This document shows, piece by piece, positions 25,620-33,915 of a stretch of DNA of 33,942 nucleotides. The notes beneath the pieces are model-generated. The model was not told where the DNA came from, made no database searches, and saw only the letters and a program-made list of their open reading frames with translations. The stretch covers positions 1-33,942 of the forward strand of contig CAIJXB010000019.1 in NCBI GenBank assembly GCA_903824495.1. The letters run 5' to 3'. This DNA is from an uncultured Chlamydiae bacterium. Lineage in GTDB: Bacteria; Chlamydiota; Chlamydiia; Chlamydiales; Rhabdochlamydiaceae. Both the position numbers and the translations under genes were made by a program. How positions within the stretch are numbered: position 1 is the first letter of the stretch; every line of letters begins with the position of its first letter.

Positions 25620-26798
25620 CTCTTCATCCTCTAAATAATCCGCTGGGATCTGTTTTTTAGTCTTAAGTCCTAGCTTTCTTAAATCTTCTGTTTTTTTAAT
25701 CAAATTTCCTCTTCCTGAAGAGAGTTTGAGCATTGCCTTATCAAAAGATTCTCCGGCATTTTGGATATATTTTTGAGTGCTTTCCAAATCCTTTAAAAAA
25801 TCTACAAATTTGTCATAAAGAGCTGCGGCATCCTCTGCTATTTTTTGTGTGTTCTTATTCTGCCGCTCTGTTTTCCAAATCGACTCAATCGTGCGAAGGA
25901 TTGCTAAAATATTGGTAGGGCTGACGATGATGATCGATTTTTTCCAAGCTTCTTCAAAAAGAGAGGGCTCTTTTTCAATCACGAGTGAAAAGATCGCTTC
26001 AATTGGAACAAAAAGAAGCACAAAGTTTGGGTTCTCTAAATTTTTAGCAGAATGGTAGTTTTTTTCACTGAGCTCTTTGACGTGATCTTTTAAAGACAGT
26101 GTGAGCTTTTTCAAGCTTTCAGCTTTGTCTTCTTCAGAGGTGCGATTTAAGTAATCATCATAGTGCATATACGACATTTTAGAGTCGATAATCACCCTCT
26201 TAGAATCGGGTAAATTGATGATCACATCAGGCTGCATCCGTCTTCCCTCTTCACTACTAAGACCAAGTCCTGTGCCTTGCAGGGTGTACTCTACATTTTC
26301 TCTAAGGCCTGATGCTTCCAAAACCTTTTGAAGGATGAGCTCTCCCCAAGTTCCCTGCTTTTTAACGTCCCCTTTCAAGGTCCTTGTAAGTCTGTGGGTT
26401 TCCTCAGCTAGTACTTTACTACAATCTGCCATCATATCGATCTTACATTTAAGAGTGAGCCGCTCTGCTGTTCCTGCTTTTGAAACTTCAGTTAAATTCG
26501 CTTGAAAGATGTCCATCTTCTGTTTAAGAGGCGATAAAATCTGCTCTATTTTTATTTGTGAGCTCTCTGCAAACTCTTTGGCATTTTCCTTAAACATTTT
26601 GGAAGAGACTAGCTCAAATTCCCTTTGAAACTTATGCTGTAGTTCTTCTAAATCTTTTTCTCGATGCTCAAGGCCAGCTTGCAATCTTCCATTTTCCTTT
26701 AAAAGCTCTCTATGCTCAACATGCAGCCCCTTAGAAAAATGCTTTGAGATAAACCATCCTAAAAAAGCGCCAATTAGAAAAAGGGCCATGTATGTCAT
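25596..26798 (-). CDS. rmuC: RmuC-family protein
   Basis: RmuC is a predicted nuclease-like protein that limits recombination at inverted repeats. This 400-residue copy has an N-terminal membrane anchor (ALFLIGAFLGWFIS), a coiled coil at about 30-110 and the RmuC core with KGDVKKQGTWGEL, QPDVIINLPDSKRVIIDSK, FVPIEAIFSLV and SPTNILAILRTI. AGGAG lies 9 bases before the ATG and a TATAGT box is at 26830-26825. The 3' end overlaps waaC by 24 bases; the 5' end is divergent from the protease gene. Confidence 0.92.
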   Translation of the reverse strand: MTYMALFLIGAFLGWFISKHFSKGLHVEHRELLKENGRLQAGLEHREKDLEELQHKFQREFELVSSKMFKENAKEFAESSQIKIEQILSPLKQKMDIFQANLTEVSKAGTAERLTLKCKIDMMADCSKVLAEETHRLTRTLKGDVKKQGTWGELILQKVLEASGLRENVEYTLQGTGLGLSSEEGRRMQPDVIINLPDSKRVIIDSKMSYMHYDDYLNRTSEEDKAESLKKLTLSLKDHVKELSEKNYHSAKNLENPNFVLLFVPIEAIFSLVIEKEPSLFEEAWKKSIIIVSPTNILAILRTIESIWKTERQNKNTQKIAEDAAALYDKFVDFLKDLESTQKYIQNAGESFDKAMLKLSSGRGNLIKKTEDLRKLGLKTKKQIPADYLEDEELITHDPS

Positions 26799-26908
26799 TT
26801 TTTATGCTCCTTGCCAAAACTCAGACTATAGCAAGAAAGGGATTTATCCTTGACAAAACAAAGAAAAAAAGTGAACGTACTGTTTTTCAAAAAACCAAAG
26901 GAAGAATT

Positions 26909-28429
26909 ATGCGATCTTTAAAGTTGTATGCTTGTTTAGCTCTTTTAACGACTGTATCTCTCACAGCGGATCCATCCAAAAATCATGTAAAGTATGGGCT
27001 GGCGCCTTTGAAAGATCATGAAGTGGAGCATTTAGAAAATGTGGTACATAAAGTCACTGAAGTCACTCCTAATGAACTGGGGCTTCGAAGAATTCAAAAG
27101 CACCATGAAAAACACTCCATTCCTCTACCACCTATTGATACAGAAAAAGAAGAATTCACAACGCTTCAAGCGCAGTCTCATCAAGCGCTAGAAAGCATTC
27201 CCAAAAGTGCACCGCTTCCAACCGCTGTTGACAACAGCAAGCTTCCTTCATTTCCTCCTATTGGAGATCAAGGACAGGAAGGATCATGTGTTGCTTGGGG
27301 CTCTACCTATTACCAAGCAACTCATGAACTTGGCCTTGTCCATGGCTACAACAATAAAACAAGCAATGTACATATTTTGTCTCCTAAGTGGACGTATAAC
27401 TTAGTCAACGGCGGAGCTGATAGTGGATCCTCACCTGCCACTGCCTATCAGCTTTTAAGTATGAATGGAGCTGTGAGCATTCATGATTATCCTTATGATC
27501 TCAACTACAAGGCTTGGGACCTTAATACGCAAGATTGGATCAATGCCCTTTCGAGCCGCATGGCCCCTTGGACTCTGATTCCCGGCCTTGGAGGTTCTGG
27601 GCCCCAAAACCTTACTGCGATTAAACAAGCCTTGAATAACGGCCACGTTTTAACTTTTGCAACCTTTATAGATTCTTGGATGTTTACAAAAATAAAAACA
27701 GATCCTCAAAATCCAAGATCTCCTTATACAGGACAATACGCTGCTTCTTGGATGAATGGGCAAAGAGGAGGTCATTTTATGACAATCGTCGGATACAATG
27801 ACAACATCTGGATCGATATCAATGGAAATGGTGTCGTTGATCCCGGCGAAAGAGGAGCTTTTCTTGTTGCCAACTCTTGGGGAACAAATTGGGGAAACAA
27901 TGGTTTTATTTGGATCTCTTATGATGCATTCTTAGCACAGTCCGGAGTTAAAAATGGTCCAAGCCATGGTAGAGTTGCTGCTGGCGCCTATTTAAATTCG
28001 TGTCTTATCTCTGTAACACCAAAGGCAAGTAACTACTCACCTCGCCTTATCGCTGAATTCACACTCAGTCAAGCGCAGCGCAATCAAATCAATATCCAAA
28101 CAGGGATTTCAAACACTCAACAAACACATCCCACTTCCCTTGTAAGCATTCCGGCTTTTGCAAACGAAGGGGGAGGTTTTGCATTTGATGGAACTTCTGG
28201 TAATACCCCTAAAAGTGCAACCTTTGCTGTTGATCTCACCGATTTCATACCCACCTCTCCACAAACTCAGAGGTATTACCTTGTTGTTGGAGACAATCGG
28301 GTCGGCAACATCACAACCCTCAGTTCTTTTTCCCTTCTTGATCTTACGCATCAAAAAAAGATTAATAGCTTACTTCCACTGCCCCAATCGTACGATCACC
28401 AAACGGGGTCTTTGTATATAGACTATTAA
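26909..28429 (+). CDS. Exported papain-like (C1) cysteine protease with EF-hand loop
   Basis: This 506-residue protein has a signal peptide (MRSLKLYACLALLTTVSLTA), a prodomain-like stretch to about residue 105, and a C1 peptidase domain. Q121 and C127 lie in DQGQEGSCVAWGS, H289 in GGHFMTIVGY and N322 in VANSWGTNWGNNGF, so the full Gln-Cys-His-Asn set is present. Between His and Asn sits DINGNGVVDPGE (303-314), a perfect 12-residue EF-hand calcium loop. The C-terminal 120 residues form a further beta-rich domain. It may act in the periplasm, on the surface or in the host. The ATG at 26909, with AAAGGA upstream, is chosen over 26792 because it begins the signal peptide and avoids overlapping rmuC. 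Confidence 0.88.
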   Translation: MRSLKLYACLALLTTVSLTADPSKNHVKYGLAPLKDHEVEHLENVVHKVTEVTPNELGLRRIQKHHEKHSIPLPPIDTEKEEFTTLQAQSHQALESIPKSAPLPTAVDNSKLPSFPPIGDQGQEGSCVAWGSTYYQATHELGLVHGYNNKTSNVHILSPKWTYNLVNGGADSGSSPATAYQLLSMNGAVSIHDYPYDLNYKAWDLNTQDWINALSSRMAPWTLIPGLGGSGPQNLTAIKQALNNGHVLTFATFIDSWMFTKIKTDPQNPRSPYTGQYAASWMNGQRGGHFMTIVGYNDNIWIDINGNGVVDPGERGAFLVANSWGTNWGNNGFIWISYDAFLAQSGVKNGPSHGRVAAGAYLNSCLISVTPKASNYSPRLIAEFTLSQAQRNQINIQTGISNTQQTHPTSLVSIPAFANEGGGFAFDGTSGNTPKSATFAVDLTDFIPTSPQTQRYYLVVGDNRVGNITTLSSFSLLDLTHQKKINSLLPLPQSYDHQTGSLYIDY

Positions 28430-28448
28430 TTTTTTTAAGTTTCATCTC

Positions 28449-28471
28449 AAAGGCCCGAGTCTCGGGCCTTT
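28449..28471 (+). terminator. GC-rich terminator hairpin after the protease gene
   Basis: AAAGGCCCGA (28449-28458) pairs perfectly with TCGGGCCTTT (28462-28471) around a 3-base loop, 20 bases after the stop codon. The T-tail is short (TTT then AAGTT) but the stem is strong. Confidence 0.65.
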
Positions 28472-28592
28472 AAGTTATACATCAAAACATTTATTTACCC
28501 CATCCCATTGATAATCAGTCTCACAATTTTCCACTTTAACATTTAATTAATCGACTCAGAACACTATACTATTATCAAAAACAGGAACTATT

Positions 28593-29435
28593 ATGAATGT
28601 AATTGGAATAGTAAGAATATCTCCAGAAGAGATAATAACAGGTGTCAATGTCATTACTGATATTGCTCAGTCGGCCTGTGTGGCGCCTTCCATTCCAAGT
28701 GGGATTGCATTTGTTTATGGAAACCAAGTCTCCAAAGCCTTGGAGATCACCCTTCCTATTGAAACTTTTAGACGTATTTCAGACATAGCACTTGATTCAA
28801 CAGGTAGACTGGTAGGAAACAACCTCAATACAAGATGGATCGCTCCCATATCTGTAATGGTTGCTTTTTCTCTTATTCCTTGCGCATTTTATGTGATTCC
28901 CACAACTCTTACCTCTTTTGTTCTCACAGGGGCTATTTGCGGAGCTCATAGCCTTGTTATGGATCTTTTCGCAAATGGTACTTCTAATAGGTCTGGCGCT
29001 TTCTCTTTTAAAGACAGCCTTCGAGACATCTTCATCTTTTCAGAGCAGGAGAGGCTTATGAACAATGACGTCCTTCGCCATCTAGACGGCTCAATCAAGA
29101 AAAAGGCCAACCTAGCAGGATCTGTAGCTCTTCTAGTCTCAACTGTCGCCCTTACCCTTCTTTTTAAAAATCCCTTTTTAGCAAATGCAATTGCTTATCC
29201 TATCTCCGCTGCTGTGAATGTCGCTGCTGAAAGGTTTTTTAGAGAGGAGGCCCTTGTTCAGAATGAAGCTCCAGTAAGACGCACTGAATATGTTCCAAGA
29301 CGACAAACCCAGAATCATCCAACAGGGGCCATCGTACGCTACGTCGATCCTGAGACAAACGAACTCATCATGGCCGATGGAAGACGACTTCCCAATCCAA
29401 GGAACATGTTGAATAAAGAGTGGATCCCAGACTAA
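28593..29435 (+). CDS. Hydrophobic protein of unknown function, paralogue A (Inc-like)
   Basis: I do not recognise a family for this 280-residue protein. It has two paired hydrophobic regions: about residues 80-130 (from WIAPISVMVAF to the GAICGAHSL region) and 170-215 (ALLVSTVALTLLF to AYPISAAVNV). Such bilobed hydrophobic pairs are the hallmark of chlamydial inclusion-membrane proteins, though ordinary inner-membrane proteins can look alike. The tail (225-280) is hydrophilic, with VRRTEYVPRRQ. Segments NLNTRWIAPI, SFKDSLRD and KNPFLANAIAYP are shared with the next gene. AGGA lies 8 bases before the ATG and TATACT at 28565-28570 may be the -10 box. Confidence 0.6.
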   Translation: MNVIGIVRISPEEIITGVNVITDIAQSACVAPSIPSGIAFVYGNQVSKALEITLPIETFRRISDIALDSTGRLVGNNLNTRWIAPISVMVAFSLIPCAFYVIPTTLTSFVLTGAICGAHSLVMDLFANGTSNRSGAFSFKDSLRDIFIFSEQERLMNNDVLRHLDGSIKKKANLAGSVALLVSTVALTLLFKNPFLANAIAYPISAAVNVAAERFFREEALVQNEAPVRRTEYVPRRQTQNHPTGAIVRYVDPETNELIMADGRRLPNPRNMLNKEWIPD

Positions 29436-29471
29436 TATCCTTATTTAAAAAAAACAAAAACAGATTATCTT

Positions 29472-30125
29472 GTGAACATACTTATACATCCAGCTACCGC
29501 TCCGATTGCCCAAGCTATTTGCATGCCGACTTCAGCCTTCAATAGGCTTGCATTCTTGGAAGCCGAGATGTTAAGTGCTTCCGCTCTTCCAATCTCTCTT
29601 ATTTTAGAGGTTGCACTTCCGATTCAATCGATGCTTGATGATGTGACTGATAGAAACTTAAATACGAGATGGATCGCTCCCATCGCTGGAATGGCCGTTT
29701 TTACTCTAGCTGCCTACGCCATTTATGCCATCCCCATTTACTTGATCGCAACATCCCCTCTTACTTCCATTTTGATAATCGGAGTGGCTTCTGGCATCCA
29801 CCTTTTTGCGATGAGTTTTTTTTCTGATACCGAAAATCTCGGTGTTCGATCCTTTAAAGAAAGCCTCTCAGAGCTATTTTTAGATGATGAAAGATTTCGT
29901 TCTTTAGAGGATGACGTAATCGAAAAAATCGAATCTCAAGCTCAAACAGCAAAGGCCCTTACACTCTTAGTTTCTACAGTCTCCCTCACCCTCTTTTTTA
30001 AAAATCCTATTTTAGCAAATGGGGTTGCTTATCCACTTTCAGTGATTGTTGAGATCGCAGCGACAAGAGTTTTCGCAGAGATAGCTCTTATTGAAGCTCT
30101 CTCTACCCAATCCCTGCCAACTTAA
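29472..30125 (+). CDS. Hydrophobic protein of unknown function, paralogue B (Inc-like)
   Basis: This 217-residue protein is a shorter tandem paralogue of the preceding gene. It shares NLNTRWIAPI, RSFKESLSELF and LLVSTVSLTLFFKNPILAN and the same two-pair hydrophobic layout, but lacks the hydrophilic tail. The start appears to be GTG (MNILIH-like beginning), supported because IAQ and following residues near the N-terminus align with paralogue A; an ATG at 29524 would lose that region. No clear Shine-Dalgarno is present, and the gap is 36 bases, so expression may rely on read-through and re-initiation. Confidence 0.55.
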   Translation: MNILIHPATAPIAQAICMPTSAFNRLAFLEAEMLSASALPISLILEVALPIQSMLDDVTDRNLNTRWIAPIAGMAVFTLAAYAIYAIPIYLIATSPLTSILIIGVASGIHLFAMSFFSDTENLGVRSFKESLSELFLDDERFRSLEDDVIEKIESQAQTAKALTLLVSTVSLTLFFKNPILANGVAYPLSVIVEIAATRVFAEIALIEALSTQSLPT

Positions 30126-30136
30126 AAAACTATTTT

Positions 30137-30151
30137 AAAAGGGACTTTTTT
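30137..30151 (+). terminator. Weak terminator-like hairpin
   Basis: AAAAG (30137-30141) pairs with CTTTT (30145-30149) around GGA, within a run of T to 30151, just after paralogue B. The stem is short, so this is tentative. Confidence 0.3.
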
Positions 30152-30205
30152 ATCTCGGCTTGTTATGCTTTAAGAGGTATAAAAAAAGAACTTTGATCCT
30201 ATTTG

Positions 30206-31450
30206 ATGGAAATTAGAGAATCTGTAAAAAACACTTTGGATATGTTTCATAGCAAAACGCGAAGAGCGCTTTTGTGGATGAACCTTTCTAACGAGCCTTT
30301 TGTCGTTTTGTACACCCTTCTTCCTTTTATCTTGCGTAAAGACTTAAGCGCCAGTTTATTACAGATATCCATTCTGACAGCTTTAAGACCGGTTCTACCG
30401 GTCTTTTCTTTTTATTGGAGCGCTCGGCTAACCAATAGAAAACACCTTTTACGCTCCAATTTGATAGGCGCCTGGGTCCTCGGAAGAATTCCTTTCCTTT
30501 TCATCCCGTGGATGGACAGCGTGTGGTATATCATCTTCTGCTGCGCTGTCTACGAATTTTTTAATAAATCGGGAATCCCAGCTCTCATTGAAATCTTGAA
30601 AATCAACATTCCAAAAGAAGCGAGAGAAAAGACATATACTTTTTATTTTGTTTTGAGCTTTATCGAAAGTATCTTGCTAGGCCTTTTTATGGGAGGGCTT
30701 TTAGACCTCTTCCAAGGATCTTGGAAGCTTCTTTGCTGTCTTACTGCCCTTGTGGGACTAAGCAGCCTTTTTGTGCAAATGAGAGTGCCGATACCAATCG
30801 ACAGCACTCCCCTTCCTGAAAAGCCACTTCCCTTAAAAGATCGTATCATCAGACCTTGGAAAGAAGCATTCAACCTCATTAAAACCCGCCCTGATTTTGC
30901 AAAGTTCCAATACGGCTTTATGATGGGGGGATTTGGACTTATGCTCATCGCTCCAAGCCTTTCTCTTTTTTATGTCGATGAACTAAAGATTGGTCACTCA
31001 GAGCTCATTACGGGTAGATCCATCTTGATGGGTGTTGGGATTGTGCTTTCTTCCTATTTTTGGCGCAAGGCCATGGCAAAACTTTCAACATCAGCGCTCA
31101 CTTTAAGGATCTTGATCGGATTTGGTCTTTTTCCTCTGACATTGATCCTCTCTTCGTTTCACATCCACTGGTTTTATCTCTCTTTCATCTTTTATGGCAT
31201 TGCGCAAGCTGGAAGCCATTTGCTCTGGAACTTATCTGGAACTCTTTTTTCAAAAGATGAAGACAGCTCTCAATTTTCAAGGGTCAATATCTTGATGCTT
31301 GGCTTAAGAGGAATTGTAGCGCCGGCGCTCGGTGGTCTTCTTTGTCAACTATTTGGCCCTGTCCCTATTCTTGTGATGGGCGGCGTGATTTGTTTTGCGG
31401 GAGCTCTTTACATGAAAGAAAAGCGCAAAACAATACTTGAAAAACTTTGA
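30206..31450 (+). CDS. MFS transporter
   Basis: This protein of 414 residues has about 12 predicted membrane segments with a central loop rich in Pro and Lys (PLPEKPLPLKDRI) separating the two halves. Motif A is degenerate (SARLTNRKHLL). The charged residues in segments 4-5 are few. I cannot name the substrate; it differs clearly from the MFS gene at 13936. The ATG at 30206 has no obvious Shine-Dalgarno; the TTG at 30203 adds only one residue. The histidine phosphatase gene follows after 49 bases. Confidence 0.8.
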   Translation: MEIRESVKNTLDMFHSKTRRALLWMNLSNEPFVVLYTLLPFILRKDLSASLLQISILTALRPVLPVFSFYWSARLTNRKHLLRSNLIGAWVLGRIPFLFIPWMDSVWYIIFCCAVYEFFNKSGIPALIEILKINIPKEAREKTYTFYFVLSFIESILLGLFMGGLLDLFQGSWKLLCCLTALVGLSSLFVQMRVPIPIDSTPLPEKPLPLKDRIIRPWKEAFNLIKTRPDFAKFQYGFMMGGFGLMLIAPSLSLFYVDELKIGHSELITGRSILMGVGIVLSSYFWRKAMAKLSTSALTLRILIGFGLFPLTLILSSFHIHWFYLSFIFYGIAQAGSHLLWNLSGTLFSKDEDSSQFSRVNILMLGLRGIVAPALGGLLCQLFGPVPILVMGGVICFAGALYMKEKRKTILEKL

Positions 31451-31499
31451 CTTAATTTTCCCATTCCCCTATCAACAGATGTAGATGAAAAGGAAGAAC

Positions 31500-32075
31500 A
31501 TGGGAAGTAAGCAAAGGATCGTTTTTGTAAGACACGGGCAGACCGAGTGGGCACTGAGTGGAAAGCACACCGGAAGAACCGACATCCCCCTAACAGAACA
31601 AGGGCAGCAACAAGCGAAGGCTGTCGCTTCCCTCCTGCAAAACTTCTGCTTTGAAAAGGCTTTTGTAAGCCCTTTGCAACGCGCTAAAAACACTTTCATT
31701 CTATCAGGACTCAAAGTAAACCACGAACTCGATACAGATCTCTACGAGTGGGATTATGGAAACTACGAAGGTCTTACAAAAGAGCAAATCTCTTTACAAG
31801 ATCCGAATTGGTCTGTTTTCACTAAAGGAGCACTTGGTGGAGAATCTGTCTCTCAAATAGAAGCAAGAGCTGATCGCATGCTCAAAAAAGCAAGAGAGAT
31901 TGAAGGTGATGTCGTCTTTTTTTCAAGCGGGCATATTCTCAGAGCTATTGCCTGCCGCTTTTTAAAACAGCCACTTTCTCTTGGTAAACATTTAGTTCTC
32001 TCGACTGGATCTTTGTCTGTACTTGGATTTGACCGTGAAGATCCTGCTATTTTACTTTGGAATCAAACACCATAA
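31500..32075 (+). CDS. Histidine phosphatase family protein (phosphoglycerate mutase-like)
   Basis: This 191-residue enzyme belongs to the RHG histidine phosphatase superfamily: FVRHGQTEW gives R11 and catalytic H12, SPLQRA gives R61, YEWDYG gives the acidic residue E83, and SSGHILRA gives H145. It is smaller than dPGM and closer to the broad phosphatases (GpmB/CobC-like). The substrate may be a phosphosugar or nucleotide. The ATG at 31500 is preferred because AAAAGGA precedes it; the ATG at 31485 would place that site inside the gene. The gdx-like gene follows after 12 bases. Confidence 0.85.
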   Translation: MGSKQRIVFVRHGQTEWALSGKHTGRTDIPLTEQGQQQAKAVASLLQNFCFEKAFVSPLQRAKNTFILSGLKVNHELDTDLYEWDYGNYEGLTKEQISLQDPNWSVFTKGALGGESVSQIEARADRMLKKAREIEGDVVFFSSGHILRAIACRFLKQPLSLGKHLVLSTGSLSVLGFDREDPAILLWNQTP

Positions 32076-32087
32076 GGAACGTATTTC

Positions 32088-32417
32088 ATGTCTATTTCTT
32101 GGTTTTTTCTCTTTCTTGCCGGATTCTTTGAAATCTGCTTCACCATTGCTTTAAAGTTCAGCATGGGATTTTCTCGCATCATTCCGAGCATCATCACAGC
32201 TGTCTTTATTATTTTAAGCTTTTTTTGCGTTTCCCAGTCTATGAAAACAATTCCCATTGGAACTGCTTACGCTGTATGGGCGGGCATTGGAACTGCGGGG
32301 ACCGTTGCCTGCGGGATTTTGTTCTTTGGAGATTCATCGCACATCATCAGACTTCTATCCATTGTTTTGATCATCATCGGAATTGTTGGACTTAAACTGG
32401 CCCACATCGAAACATGA
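32088..32417 (+). CDS. gdx: SMR-family exporter of the Gdx/SugE type
   Basis: This 109-residue protein has four membrane segments. E15 in AGFFEICF is the conserved proton/substrate glutamate and GTAYAVWAGIG (58-68) is the family signature. The sequence is closer to SugE/Gdx (guanidinium exporters) than to EmrE (FEICFTIALKFSMGFSR, GLKLAH). It would swap protons for guanidinium or small cations across the inner membrane. SMR proteins of this type work as dual-topology dimers. No guanidine riboswitch fits in the 12-base upstream gap. AAGGA precedes the ATG, and the next gene overlaps by ATGA. Confidence 0.85.
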   Translation: MSISWFFLFLAGFFEICFTIALKFSMGFSRIIPSIITAVFIILSFFCVSQSMKTIPIGTAYAVWAGIGTAGTVACGILFFGDSSHIIRLLSIVLIIIGIVGLKLAHIET

Positions 32418-32983
32418 GAAAGTTAAAACGGATCTTTTGGGTTGTTTTAACTTGTTTTGTTTTGAGCTGTATCTATCTGCACATAAGTAAAGACACCTAT
32501 GTTGCAACACTTACCATCACAGGTGTAACATCTACTGAAGAAGTGGAGTGGAAGACCCCTTATTTACCGATTGAAAAAGCTACATTAAAAACGCATGAGA
32601 TCTTTTTTTCTTTTCCCAAAGAAAAACAGATCCACGCTTTTTTTTGGGGCGATCTGATCGGTGTGAGGTATAAGTATATGGAGCTGTCGCTATTTTTTCA
32701 TTTGATGGGATTTTCTGATTTCATCGAAGTAGAAGCATTATGTAGTGATTATTTAGATCTAACGCAAAAAGAAAAATTCCCAACAAAAGTGTTAGCCATC
32801 AGAAAATCTACAGGAAGCCATTTTACTAAGCTTTATAGATCGCTTTGGGCGAAACTCTTTTCAGGCTCCTCTAAAAACAGCTTCATTAAAAGAGCCACCT
32901 TAAAAACTGAATATTTTCCACTCACTGAAAACAATAGATCCTTTAGCCTCTCTGCTGAAGAAGGCAAGCTCATAGCAAACTAA
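32414..32983 (+). CDS. Membrane-anchored protein of unknown function
   Basis: This 189-residue product begins with a basic, hydrophobic N-terminus (MRKLKRIFWVVLTCFVLSC) with two cysteines, C14 and C19. It may be a signal anchor or a lipoprotein signal (VLSC is an imperfect lipobox). The remainder is soluble, mixed alpha/beta and Lys-rich. I recognise no family. It overlaps the gdx-like gene by four bases and so is likely co-translated, and its stop overlaps the convergent Sua5 gene by four bases. Confidence 0.55.
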   Translation: MRKLKRIFWVVLTCFVLSCIYLHISKDTYVATLTITGVTSTEEVEWKTPYLPIEKATLKTHEIFFSFPKEKQIHAFFWGDLIGVRYKYMELSLFFHLMGFSDFIEVEALCSDYLDLTQKEKFPTKVLAIRKSTGSHFTKLYRSLWAKLFSGSSKNSFIKRATLKTEYFPLTENNRSFSLSAEEGKLIAN

Positions 32984-33915
32984 AGACCAGCGGATTTTTC
33001 AATGCGGTTCATAAGACCTTTGTTTTGCAAAGTCTTTGGATCACAGACAATCACAATCTCTTGATACCCTTCTTTATCTGCTAAGCGCAAATAGGAATAA
33101 AAAGAAGCCGCCTCTAAGGGAAATACATCCCCGCCTACACAAGACTGATTAGATAAGATCATTTTTTTGCGACCTAAAAGAACCTCTTCTGTAGAAAAAG
33201 CAAGCGTTACTTTCGCTACCGGCGCATAATGTCTATACTTCATACCAGGAGAAGGTAGGGCTTCCGCACTCCCCCCTTCAGGTCTAAATAAAGAAACTTT
33301 CTGTTTAAGGTACTCTTCTATTTCTTCTTGACGCAGAGCCCCTGGCCTTAAAATCTGGACCCCTCCAGAAACGATTCTAACGACCGTAGATTCGATTCCT
33401 AGGCTAGAAGCCTCTCCAATCACTACAGCCGCAATTTTACCCTCAAAATCGTCCAATACGTGGGATACCTGAGTCGAGCTAGGCTTGCCTGATAAATTGG
33501 CAGAAGGGGCCACGAGTGGCACTCCTGCCAGTCTTATGAGCTCAAGGGCTACTGGATGGGAAGGCATCCGTACGGCTATGGTATCAAGACCTGCTGAGGC
33601 AATCAAAGGCACTTCTTTCCTCTTAGGAAGGACGATGGTTAAAGGGCCTGGAAAGAACCTTTCTGCGAGCTTGTAGAACAAAGGAGGGATATCCTCAGCT
33701 ATGAGCTCTAAAGAGGCCAGATCGCAAATATGAGCGATTAGAGGGTTGTCGCTGGGGCGTCCCTTAGCTGTAAAAATTTTTTGAATTCCTTCCTCTGAGA
33801 AGATGGAGGCCCCAAGACCATAGACGGTCTCCGTAGGAAAGGCTACGACCTCACCCTTAAGTAAAAGCTCTGCAGCCTTTAATAATTCATTTGGATCAAA
33901 TTTTTGAGTTTGCAT
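32980..33915 (-). CDS. sua5: L-threonylcarbamoyladenylate synthase (Sua5 type)
   Basis: Sua5 makes threonylcarbamoyl-AMP from threonine, bicarbonate and ATP, the first step of t6A37 tRNA modification. The YrdC domain shows PTETVYGLG (27-35), KGRPSDNPL (51-59) and APSANLSGKPSST. A linker with RPGALRQ and PGMKYRHYAP leads to the extra C-terminal Sua5 domain, so this is the long form (311 residues) rather than short TsaC. The ATG at 33915 is used; a TTG at 33930 would add five residues. The promoter would be at or beyond the window edge. Confidence 0.93.
   Translation of the reverse strand: MQTQKFDPNELLKAAELLLKGEVVAFPTETVYGLGASIFSEEGIQKIFTAKGRPSDNPLIAHICDLASLELIAEDIPPLFYKLAERFFPGPLTIVLPKRKEVPLIASAGLDTIAVRMPSHPVALELIRLAGVPLVAPSANLSGKPSSTQVSHVLDDFEGKIAAVVIGEASSLGIESTVVRIVSGGVQILRPGALRQEEIEEYLKQKVSLFRPEGGSAEALPSPGMKYRHYAPVAKVTLAFSTEEVLLGRKKMILSNQSCVGGDVFPLEAASFYSYLRLADKEGYQEIVIVCDPKTLQNKGLMNRIEKSAGL

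Noticed and set aside
26850..26855. Perfect TTGACA -35 hexamer upstream of the protease gene
   Set aside because: No acceptable -10 box lies 16-19 bases downstream, so I did not call a promoter.
26792..26908. Upstream in-frame start extending the protease by 39 residues
   Set aside because: It would overlap rmuC and bury the signal peptide; the ATG at 26909 has AAAGGA upstream.
32076..32087. Guanidine riboswitch before the Gdx-type exporter
   Set aside because: Only 12 bases separate it from the histidine phosphatase gene, so no aptamer fits.
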